Source: Sediminibacterium sp. (GTDB lineage: Bacteria > Bacteroidota > Bacteroidia > Chitinophagales > Chitinophagaceae). Taken from it: 5,899 nt of DNA. Made by a program: the position numbers and the translations under genes. This document shows positions 1 to 5,899 of this stretch, one piece after another; within the stretch, counting starts at the first letter, position 1; every line of letters starts with the position of its first letter. Under the pieces are notes generated by a model, which was not told where the DNA came from, made no database searches, and saw nothing but the letters and a program-made list of their open reading frames with translations. The stretch lies in the NCBI GenBank assembly GCA_017987615.1, contig JAGNTI010000089.1, positions 1 to 5,899 of the forward strand, given 5' to 3'.

Positions 1-108
1 CACAATCGAACTAATAAACGTATGATAGCAACGCCCCCCTTAACGCTCCCTACGTTTTTAGCAAGATCATGTAATAAGTGGATCAACCATTTGTAAACTA
101 TCTATGAG
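1..108. other. Region upstream of split metH; possible tail of an upstream gene
   Basis: No confident feature is present. On the + strand, frame 1 is open from base 1 to a TAA at 94-96. This gives 31 residues ending in NKWINHL, 12 bases before the metH start, and could be the C-terminus of an upstream co-directional gene. The opposite strand is also open in one frame from about 101 leftwards, with only a TTG as possible start near 84-86, so neither reading is secure. A C-rich stretch at 30-51 holds two imperfect copies of AACGCyCCC, 12 bases apart. TACGTTTT at 51-58 is one mismatch from the Bacteroidota -7 consensus TAnnTTTG, but has no convincing -33 partner. I see no SAM or cobalamin riboswitch core in these 108 bases; one further upstream cannot be excluded. 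Confidence 0.3.
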
Positions 109-1125
109 ATGCGTATTAAAAACGAATTAGAACAAAGAATTTTAGTGATTGATGGCGCCATGGGTACCATGATTCAACGTCACAAATTAGAAGAAGCCGA
201 TTACCGTGGTGAACAATTTAAAAATTGGCATACTGACGTAAAAGGCAATAATGATATGCTTTGTATTACACAGCCAGACATTATTGTAGGTATTCACAAA
301 CAATATTTAGCAGCAGGTGCCGATATTATTGAAACCAATACGTTTAGTAGTACTACTATTGCGATGGCCGATTATGATATGCAGGCATACGCCTATGAAT
401 TAAACGTGGCGGCTGCAACCTGCGCTAGACGTGCTGTTGAAGAGTTTGCGGCAGAAAATAAAGATAGCGGACCAAAATTTGTTGCAGGTGCAATTGGCCC
501 ATTAAATAAAACACTCAGTCTTTCTCCAGATGTAAACAATCCTGGATTTAGAGCAGTAACTTTTGATGAAGTAGTTGTTGCATACAAAGAACAAATAAAA
601 GGACTAGTAGATGGTGGTGTAGACGTATTACTTATCGAAACTATTTTTGATACCCTCAATGCAAAAGCAGCCATATTTGCCGCCAAAGAATTTTTTAGAG
701 AAAACAATATCCCTGAACTACCCATCATGATTAGCGGTACTATTACAGATGCATCAGGAAGAACTTTAAGTGGTCAAACCCTAGAAGCATTTTATACCTC
801 TATCAAACACGCAGAGCCTCTCAGTGTTGGCTTGAATTGTGCACTAGGTGCCGCTGAAATGCGCAGCCATATAGAAGAGTTAAGTCAAATCGCTTCTTGC
901 TATACCTCTGCATATCCAAATGCGGGCTTACCAAACGCGATGGGCGAATACGACGAAGCGCCACATCAAACCGCACACTTTATTGAAGAGTGGGCCGCAC
1001 AAGGGTTTGTAAATATTGTAGGTGGATGCTGCGGTACCACACCTGATCATATCAAACACATTGCAGACCATGTTAGAAAAATTTCGCCGCGAAAAAAACC
1101 TAACGTAGCTACTTCAATTGCATAA
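109..1125 (+). CDS. metH: Homocysteine S-methyltransferase subunit of split cobalamin-dependent methionine synthase (MetH N-terminal part)
   Basis: This 338-residue protein matches the homocysteine-binding barrel of MetH. In this family the domain uses zinc to activate homocysteine, which takes the methyl group from methylcobalamin to give methionine in the cytoplasm. Visible motifs are DGAMGTMIQ (15-23), ADIIETNTF (71-79), GLNCALG around Cys244, and GGCCGTTP with Cys307 and Cys308. Cys244/307/308 keep the spacing of the E. coli MetH zinc ligands (247/310/311), so the site looks intact. There is no folate, cobalamin or reactivation domain; these lie in the next gene, 16 bases downstream in another frame. 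The ATG at 109 is chosen because an in-frame TAA lies at 94-96, no other start intervenes, and the usual family N-terminus follows. There is no Shine-Dalgarno sequence. A stand-alone homocysteine methyltransferase using another donor is less likely, given the neighbour and the close MetH similarity. Confidence 0.95.
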   Translation: MRIKNELEQRILVIDGAMGTMIQRHKLEEADYRGEQFKNWHTDVKGNNDMLCITQPDIIVGIHKQYLAAGADIIETNTFSSTTIAMADYDMQAYAYELNVAAATCARRAVEEFAAENKDSGPKFVAGAIGPLNKTLSLSPDVNNPGFRAVTFDEVVVAYKEQIKGLVDGGVDVLLIETIFDTLNAKAAIFAAKEFFRENNIPELPIMISGTITDASGRTLSGQTLEAFYTSIKHAEPLSVGLNCALGAAEMRSHIEELSQIASCYTSAYPNAGLPNAMGEYDEAPHQTAHFIEEWAAQGFVNIVGGCCGTTPDHIKHIADHVRKISPRKKPNVATSIA

Positions 1126-1141
1126 GCACAATCCGATTTTT

Positions 1142-3853
1142 ATGAGTTCAACGATCACGATACAACCTTATTTAAGACTAGCTGGCCTTGAGCCACTTGT
1201 TATAAGACCCGAAACAAATTTTGTAAACGTTGGGGAAAGAACCAACGTAACTGGGTCTAAAAAATTTGCGCGCCTCATTAGAGAAAATAAATATGAAGAA
1301 GCTTTATCGGTTGCTAGACAACAGGTAGAGAGCGGCGCACAGGTGCTCGACGTAAACATGGATGACGCACTACTAGATGGTGTAGAAGCTATGACTACGT
1401 TTTTAAATCTATTGCAAAGTGAGCCAGATATTGCGCGTATTCCTATCATGATTGATAGCTCTAAATTTGAAATTATTGAAGCGGGTTTAAAATGCGTGCA
1501 AGGAAAATGTATTGTAAACTCTATCTCTATGAAAGAAGGAGAAGAGAAATTTATTGAACAAGCATTTAAGTGCAAAGCCTATGGTGCAGCGGTTATTGTG
1601 ATGGCTTTTGATGAAGTTGGACAAGCTGATACCAAAGACCGCAAAATTGAAATTTGCCAAAGAGCCTACGATATTTTAACCACCAAAGTTGGCTTCCCTC
1701 CCGAAGACATTATTTTTGATCCCAATATTTTTGCAGTAGCAACAGGTATCGAAGAGCATAACAATTATGCAGTAGATTTTATTGAAGCGACTAGAGAAAT
1801 TAAAAAAAGAATGCCACTCACTAAAGTAAGTGGTGGTGTATCCAACGTTTCTTTTTCTTTTAGAGGCAATGACCACGTAAGAGAAGCCATTCATTCTGTG
1901 TTTTTATTTCATGCCATTAAAGCGGGTATGGGCATGGGTATTGTAAACGCAGGTCAGCTTGTGGTATATGATGAAATAGAACCGACCTTACGTCAACTCT
2001 GCGAAGACGTACTACTTAATAAAAACAACGACACCAACGAAGCCACCGAAAAACTTATTACACACGCCGAAACGGTTAAAGCAAAAGGTAAAGTTGAAAT
2101 CAAAGATGAGGCTTGGAGAAATGAGCCTGTAGAAAAAAGATTGTCACACGCACTTATCAATGGTATCACAGAATACATAGACGCAGACACCGAAGAAGCA
2201 AGACAAAAATATCCGCAGCCACTTGATGTAATTGAAGGGCCGCTCATGGATGGAATGAATATTGTGGGTGATTTATTTGGGGAAGGAAAAATGTTTTTAC
2301 CCCAGGTTGTAAAAAGTGCCCGTGTAATGAAAAAATCTGTGGCGGTATTAACGCCATTTATTGAAGCCGAAAAAGAAGAGCGCAAACAAGCACATTTGGC
2401 TGCAGGTACTACTAATACTGAGGCTGCGGGTGCTGCTAAAATATTACTTGCCACTGTAAAAGGAGACGTACATGACATTGGAAAAAACATTGTAGGTGTG
2501 GTACTAGGTTGTAATGGTTACGACATCATTGACCTAGGTGTAATGGTACCTACCGATAAGATATTAGAAGCTGCACAAAAAGAAAATGTAGACATCATTG
2601 GGCTTAGTGGTCTTATCACGCCATCACTTGATGAAATGGTGCATATCGCTAAAGAAATGAAACGTAGAGGCATGAAGCAGCCTTTATTAATTGGTGGTGC
2701 AACTACCTCTAAAATTCATACGGCTGTAAAAATTGCGCCAGAATACAAAGATGTGATACACGTATTAGACGCTTCAAGAAGTGTTACCGTTGCAGGATCA
2801 TTATTAAGTAAAGATCAGCAGGCAGCATTTTTATCGGATACGCAATCTGATTATGCTAAACTCAAAGATCAATTTGATAATAAAAAGCCTACCAAAGAAT
2901 ACCTCGCTTACAGTGATGCACTTAATAATAAAGTAGCGATTGATTGGGAGGCTTACAAACCTGTTACTCCTTCATTCACAGGCACTAAGCTGTATACAAA
3001 TGTGGACCTTGCTATACTAAGAGATTTTATAGACTGGAAACCATTTTTTATTACCTGGGAAATGCATGGAAATTTTCCAGCTATTTTAACGGATGAAGTG
3101 GTTGGAAAAGAAGCGAGTAAATTATACGCAGATGCGAATGCATTATTAGATACCATCATTGCTAATAAGTGGTTAACCGCTGATGGCACCATTGGTTTTT
3201 GGCCAGCCAACAGTGATGCAGATGATGTAATTGTTGCAGCAGACAAACCAGTAAAGCTTTCTTTTTTAAGACAACAAATTAAAAAAGCACCAGGGCAACC
3301 TAATTTTTCATTGGCCGATTTTATTGCCCCAACATCAAGTAATACAAAAGATTTTATGGGTGCATTTGCTGTAACCATTAAAGGCATTGAACCACATATC
3401 CAGGCCTTTGAAGCGCAGCATGACGATTACAATAAAATTATGTTACAAGCGCTAGCAGACAGGCTAGCAGAGGCTTTTGCCGAATATTTACACTTGCAAA
3501 CTAGAAAATCAGATTGGGGATATGCGCCTTCTGAGCAATTAGACAACAGTGCGCTTATTGGAGAAAAATATGTGGGTATTAGACCCGCGCCTGGTTATCC
3601 TGCATGTCCAGACCATACCGAAAAATACAAGTTGTTTGAACTCTTAAACGTTAAAGACGCTATTGGCATCGAGCTAACAGAAAATTTAGCGATGTATCCA
3701 GCGTCATCGGTATGTGGTTGGTATTTTGCAAATCCACAAAGCACGTATTATGGCCTTGGAAAAATTATGCAAGATCAATTAAAGGATTATGCGACAAGAA
3801 AAAATATGCCGTTAGAAGAAGCCCAGCGTTGGCTTCGTCCAGTGTTAGAATAA
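1142..3853 (+). CDS. metH: Methionine synthase, folate-, cobalamin- and SAM-binding part (split MetH C-terminal part)
   Basis: This 903-residue protein carries all remaining MetH modules. The pterin-binding barrel spans about 20-300: [14 protein letters not shown] at 29-42, DVNMDD at 70-75, IDSSK at 104-108, [14 protein letters not shown] at 230-243. The helical cap that covers cobalamin is about 330-410. The Rossmann-like cobalamin domain is about 433-565, with DVHDIG at 442-447, where His444 should be the cobalt ligand. The SAM-dependent reactivation domain is about 600-903, with RPAPGYP from Arg814. In this family the protein moves methyl from methyltetrahydrofolate to cob(I)alamin and on to homocysteine; here the homocysteine site is on the upstream gene's product, so the two must cooperate. 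The reactivation domain means oxidised cobalamin can probably be repaired in place. The frame is open back to a TTG at 1118 overlapping the upstream stop. I prefer the ATG at 1142, where no Shine-Dalgarno sequence is seen. Co-transcription with the upstream gene is inferred from the 16-base gap. Confidence 0.95.
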   Translation: MSSTITIQPYLRLAGLEPLVIRPETNFVNVGERTNVTGSKKFARLIRENKYEEALSVARQQVESGAQVLDVNMDDALLDGVEAMTTFLNLLQSEPDIARIPIMIDSSKFEIIEAGLKCVQGKCIVNSISMKEGEEKFIEQAFKCKAYGAAVIVMAFDEVGQADTKDRKIEICQRAYDILTTKVGFPPEDIIFDPNIFAVATGIEEHNNYAVDFIEATREIKKRMPLTKVSGGVSNVSFSFRGNDHVREAIHSVFLFHAIKAGMGMGIVNAGQLVVYDEIEPTLRQLCEDVLLNKNNDTNEATEKLITHAETVKAKGKVEIKDEAWRNEPVEKRLSHALINGITEYIDADTEEARQKYPQPLDVIEGPLMDGMNIVGDLFGEGKMFLPQVVKSARVMKKSVAVLTPFIEAEKEERKQAHLAAGTTNTEAAGAAKILLATVKGDVHDIGKNIVGVVLGCNGYDIIDLGVMVPTDKILEAAQKENVDIIGLSGLITPSLDEMVHIAKEMKRRGMKQPLLIGGATTSKIHTAVKIAPEYKDVIHVLDASRSVTVAGSLLSKDQQAAFLSDTQSDYAKLKDQFDNKKPTKEYLAYSDALNNKVAIDWEAYKPVTPSFTGTKLYTNVDLAILRDFIDWKPFFITWEMHGNFPAILTDEVVGKEASKLYADANALLDTIIANKWLTADGTIGFWPANSDADDVIVAADKPVKLSFLRQQIKKAPGQPNFSLADFIAPTSSNTKDFMGAFAVTIKGIEPHIQAFEAQHDDYNKIMLQALADRLAEAFAEYLHLQTRKSDWGYAPSEQLDNSALIGEKYVGIRPAPGYPACPDHTEKYKLFELLNVKDAIGIELTENLAMYPASSVCGWYFANPQSTYYGLGKIMQDQLKDYATRKNMPLEEAQRWLRPVLE

Positions 3854-3865
3854 CACCCTAACCAG

Positions 3866-4597
3866 TTATACTTTTTCAAAAAGCCACCAGAGCCTTTTGC
3901 GTGGCTTGACCGTGTAATTTTTTTTGACATAGGCCTGTATATACTGCATGGCCTCGTCTATGTCATCTGTAAAAAGCATTAGTTTTTTATCTTCTGGAGA
4001 AATCGTGCCTTTAACAACCATGGCATCCACCATATCAATGAGTGGCTGAAAATATTCTTTGCCATAAATAACAATGGGAAAATCATTGATCACGCCAGTT
4101 TGCGCTAGCGTTAACGTTTCAAAAAATTCATCCATGGTGCCAAAGCCACCTGGCATAATTACAAATGCGTAAGAATATTTAACCATCAATACTTTTCGAA
4201 TAAAAAAGTAATCAAAAGTGATCCACTTATGCATAAAAGGATTGGGCTGTTGCTCAAAAGGTAGCTTGATATTACAACCCACCGATTTTCCGCCAGCTTC
4301 CATGGCCCCTTTATTGGCCGCTTCCATAATACCCGGACCTCCACCTGTCATGGTTGTAAAACCAAGTGCTGCAATTCGCTTGCCAAACTCGGTGGCAGCC
4401 TTGTAATACGGGTGATCTGGCTGGTAGCGCGCAGAGCCAAACACGGTAATGCAAGGATCCAAAAAGTGTAGCGTTCTAAACCCTTTAATAAACTGTGTAA
4501 ATATTTGCCAAGCAAATACAAGCTCATTGATACGTGGTTTGGGGCCATCTAAATACACAAACTCTTTTGCCGGTATAATTCTTTCTGTATTTTCCAT
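3866..4597 (-). CDS. LOG-family (TIGR00730-type) Rossmann-fold protein, putative nucleotide phosphoribohydrolase
   Basis: This 243-residue cytoplasmic protein shows the LOG/lysine-decarboxylase-like signature: FGSAR at 53-57, GGGPGIMEAAN at 85-95, IRK at 133-135 and PGGFGTMDE at 149-157. Arg134 and Glu157 sit at the positions of the catalytic Arg/Glu pair of LOG enzymes, which cleave nucleoside 5'-monophosphates, including cytokinin ribotides, to free base and ribose 5-phosphate. The older 'lysine decarboxylase' label is misleading. About 45 residues precede the Rossmann core, and the C-terminus is basic and aromatic (RKRLWW near 233-238); neither extension has a recognised role. The ATG at 4597 is the first start after an in-frame stop, 15 codons upstream, and has no Shine-Dalgarno sequence. 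The gene converges on metH with a 12-base gap and diverges from the exported-protein gene. Family assignment is firm. The substrate in this organism is unknown, and a link to methionine or purine salvage would be speculation. Confidence 0.93.
   Translation of the reverse strand: MENTERIIPAKEFVYLDGPKPRINELVFAWQIFTQFIKGFRTLHFLDPCITVFGSARYQPDHPYYKAATEFGKRIAALGFTTMTGGGPGIMEAANKGAMEAGGKSVGCNIKLPFEQQPNPFMHKWITFDYFFIRKVLMVKYSYAFVIMPGGFGTMDEFFETLTLAQTGVINDFPIVIYGKEYFQPLIDMVDAMVVKGTISPEDKKLMLFTDDIDEAMQYIQAYVKKNYTVKPRKRLWWLFEKV
3878..3907 (-). terminator. Possible terminator-like hairpin inside the 3' end of the LOG-family gene
   Basis: AAGCCAC at 3881-3887 and GTGGCTT at 3901-3907 form a perfect 7-base inverted repeat with a 13-base loop. 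Read on the minus strand, the stem runs straight into a T5 stretch, two bases of which are paired, as in a short intrinsic terminator. It lies within the last codons of the gene, ahead of its stop at 3866-3868, so it may only reflect the codons for the C-terminal RKRLWWLF. For metH transcripts the same stem lies 27 bases past the stop, but its nearest T run (8 Ts at 3918-3925) starts 10 bases after the stem, which is poor geometry. The 12-base gap between the two stops has no terminator of its own. Confidence 0.25.
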
Positions 4598-4608
4598 AAT
4601 TGATGCTA

Positions 4609-4616
4609 CAATGATA
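4609..4616 (-). promoter_or_regulatory. Possible -7 promoter element for the LOG-family gene
   Basis: On the minus strand this reads TATCATTG, one mismatch from the Bacteroidota -7 consensus TAnnTTTG. It ends 11 bases before the ATG at 4597, so transcription would begin only a few bases ahead of the start codon. No clear -33 TTG-type partner is visible at the expected distance. The support is position in a short divergent intergenic region plus a weak match, in AT-rich DNA where chance matches are common. Confidence 0.2.
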
Positions 4617-4636
4617 ACGAACTGCCTGTAATAAAA

Positions 4637-4668
4637 TTGTTAATAATAGAAGACAGGTTGTAATTTAG
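4637..4668 (+). promoter_or_regulatory. Possible Bacteroidota-type promoter for the exported-protein gene
   Basis: TAATTTAG at 4661-4668 is one mismatch from the -7 consensus TAnnTTTG, and a TTG at 4637-4639 lies about 21 bases upstream, near where a -33 element is expected. Transcription would start at or just before the ATG at 4676, giving a leaderless or nearly leaderless mRNA, in line with the missing Shine-Dalgarno sequence. The element includes the in-frame TAA at 4661-4663 that bounds the coding frame. The match is suggestive only. Confidence 0.3.
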
Positions 4669-4675
4669 CCATCTC

Positions 4676-5899
4676 ATGAAAAGACTGATATATATATGCC
4701 TGCTGCTGCTCGCAGGATTTAGGGTGCCTGCGCAAAATAAGGTGGTGGTAGAGGCCATCAGAAGCTTTTCTATGTTTGGTCCTACCATGCATTATTTAGA
4801 AGATACATCGGTACAATCAAGTATCAACGCTAAACTTTCAATACTACTTAATAAATATTACAACCTATCATTTTCTAATCAATCGCTACCCATTGAAAAT
4901 TATACAAGTTCAGAAGCGTTGAAAAAAAATACCATAAAGTTTAGTATTTCGGATACGAGTACTTGGCATTTGTTTGTGGAGATTTATGAATATGATCCAA
5001 TCAGTTTTTGTGCAGGATCTACGTTCGAATCATCGGACAGTGCTATTATTTCGAGGGCATCGAGCATATTTCAAATAAGCTGTATCCTCACAAGTGGTTT
5101 ACAACAAATTATCAATAACCAAACTGTTTTTACTGCTATCAGTAATACCGAAACCAATGGTATTGGCATTCGGCCAAAGAATATTTTTTTAACGAAAAAA
5201 AGTTTTGCGTCGGTCGTACAAGTTGGCCTGCAAATGGCACTCAATCCAGACAATGAAACCTTGGTTGCAGATATAAAAGCACCTGCAGTGTATTATGCAG
5301 ATAATTTTATGATGGGTTATATAACAAATACATCAAAAATACTAGTTAACCCCATTAAAGACAGCTGGAGTTTTAGCTTACTAGGCAATCAAGAATTATT
5401 ACGAATGGGAGAACAACTATTTGATGAAATTTGGATAAAACGAAAACTAGTAGACAGCTCAGCATCGGAACTGCTGATTAAAAAAATGAAGGAGACAGGC
5501 AATACAGCAAGTTCCGATTTTATTTATTTAAGACAGGAATGCAGAGACGTATACCAAGACAAAAACTATACCATAAAAATCGCAACAGAGATAGACCCAT
5601 ATAGCACTGCCTCTAGTGAAAAGGAGTTTTTTTCTAATTATTTATCAAGCGAAGTGCATCTGATGTTAGAAGGAAAAGATACAGTATCCATTTTTAGTAT
5701 TACTAAACATAAGGGAGATCCTTATAAACGAATTTATTTAGATGAAACAACCAACGGAATAGATAGTAGTTCCATTGCCAAAGTGAGTAAAAAAGAATTT
5801 CCATTTCAAGTAACTTATGATTATCAATTAACGGGAAAAATAAGGGGCGAACGATTTACTATACGTAGTTTCTGGAACCATGAAATGAAAGAAATCTAT
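4676..5899 (+). CDS. Hypothetical exported protein, 3' end beyond window
   Basis: The frame stays open for 408 codons to the last base, so the C-terminus is missing. I do not recognise a family. The N-terminus is a clear Sec signal peptide: MKR, a hydrophobic stretch at about 4-15 rich in Leu and Ile, then V17-P18-A19. Signal peptidase I would probably cut after Ala19 and leave Gln20 first, as is common in Bacteroidota. There is no lipobox at the cut site; Cys8 lies inside the hydrophobic core. The visible mature part has no further obvious membrane segment and looks globular, with alternating polar and hydrophobic strand-like stretches and many Ser, Thr and Asn. Only three Cys are seen (112, 136, 289). 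The ATG at 4676 is the first start after an in-frame TAA at 4661-4663. The product is expected in the periplasm or at the cell surface; lacking the C-terminus, I cannot tell whether it has a type IX secretion domain. It diverges from the LOG-family gene across 78 bases. Confidence 0.85.
   Translation, partial: MKRLIYICLLLLAGFRVPAQNKVVVEAIRSFSMFGPTMHYLEDTSVQSSINAKLSILLNKYYNLSFSNQSLPIENYTSSEALKKNTIKFSISDTSTWHLFVEIYEYDPISFCAGSTFESSDSAIISRASSIFQISCILTSGLQQIINNQTVFTAISNTETNGIGIRPKNIFLTKKSFASVVQVGLQMALNPDNETLVADIKAPAVYYADNFMMGYITNTSKILVNPIKDSWSFSLLGNQELLRMGEQLFDEIWIKRKLVDSSASELLIKKMKETGNTASSDFIYLRQECRDVYQDKNYTIKIATEIDPYSTASSEKEFFSNYLSSEVHLMLEGKDTVSIFSITKHKGDPYKRIYLDETTNGIDSSSIAKVSKKEFPFQVTYDYQLTGKIRGERFTIRSFWNHEMKEIY

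Noticed and set aside
1..108. A SAM or cobalamin riboswitch ahead of metH.
   Set aside because: I looked for the conserved core elements of SAM-I, SAM-II and cobalamin riboswitches and saw none; the available leader is also too short for a cobalamin riboswitch.
1092..1125. A run of seven A (1092-1098) followed by C near the end of the first metH gene, resembling a slippery site that could fuse the two MetH parts by frameshifting.
   Set aside because: Reaching the second gene's frame needs a +1 shift, whereas such heptamers favour -1. The target frame also has a TAG at 1106-1108, between the A run and the second gene, so slippage there could not yield a fusion.
393..3387. Several minus-strand open frames of 72-165 codons opposite the metH genes.
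   Set aside because: They lie fully inside strongly conserved MetH coding sequence on the other strand, have low-complexity Ser-rich translations and no family motifs; they are antisense shadows.
3871..3883. CTTTTT-C-AAAAAG palindrome at the end of the LOG-family gene, as a possible terminator.
   Set aside because: It is almost entirely A/T with a one-base loop and is explained by the codons for the terminal LFEKV residues.
4218..4631. Short open frames of about 60 codons across the LOG-family gene and its upstream edge, on both strands.
   Set aside because: They overlap the motif-bearing LOG-family frame and show no features of their own.
4699..4716. CCTGC...GCAGG inverted repeat and CTG repeats in the signal peptide region of the exported-protein gene.
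   Set aside because: A 5-base stem built from Leu codons in a hydrophobic signal segment; chance is the simpler explanation.
4606..4788. A 60-codon minus-strand frame covering the divergent intergenic region and the start of the exported-protein gene.
   Set aside because: It is antisense to a clear signal peptide and its translation shows no recognisable features; the shared region is better explained as control sequence.
5071..5253. A 60-codon minus-strand frame within the exported-protein gene.
   Set aside because: It is a shadow opposite a 408-codon open frame and has no recognisable content.

Overview
This window reads as an ordinary chromosomal stretch of a member of the Bacteroidota, by inference possibly from the Chitinophagaceae or a nearby group. 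Four signs point there. The DNA is AT-rich. None of the four genes has a recognisable Shine-Dalgarno sequence. The cobalamin-dependent methionine synthase is split into two adjacent genes after its homocysteine domain. The last gene encodes an exported protein whose signal peptide ends in the V-P-A|Q form common in that phylum. The species cannot be named from the sequence alone.

Layout from left to right. Positions 1-108 lie ahead of the first complete gene and hold no confident feature, though one open frame could be the tail of an upstream gene. Positions 109-1125 (+) encode the zinc-dependent homocysteine methyltransferase part of MetH. Positions 1142-3853 (+) encode the rest of MetH: folate-binding, cap, cobalamin-binding and reactivation domains. 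Only 12 bases separate metH from the convergent gene at 3866-4597 (-), a LOG-family (TIGR00730-type) Rossmann-fold protein. A 78-base divergent intergenic region follows. Then comes an unrecognised secreted-protein gene at 4676 (+), which stays open to the right edge and is therefore partial.

The two metH products together (338 + 903 residues) approximate one full-length E. coli-type MetH and keep every key residue I could check. These are the three zinc-ligand cysteines, the DxHxxG cobalamin-ligand motif and the RPAPGYP SAM-binding motif. They should act together to methylate homocysteine with methyltetrahydrofolate. The LOG-family gene and the exported protein have no evident link to methionine synthesis. 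I found no CRISPR array, mobile element, tRNA, rRNA or riboswitch. The most useful points are the corrected start of the second metH gene, the clean domain-boundary split, and the uncharacterised exported protein.
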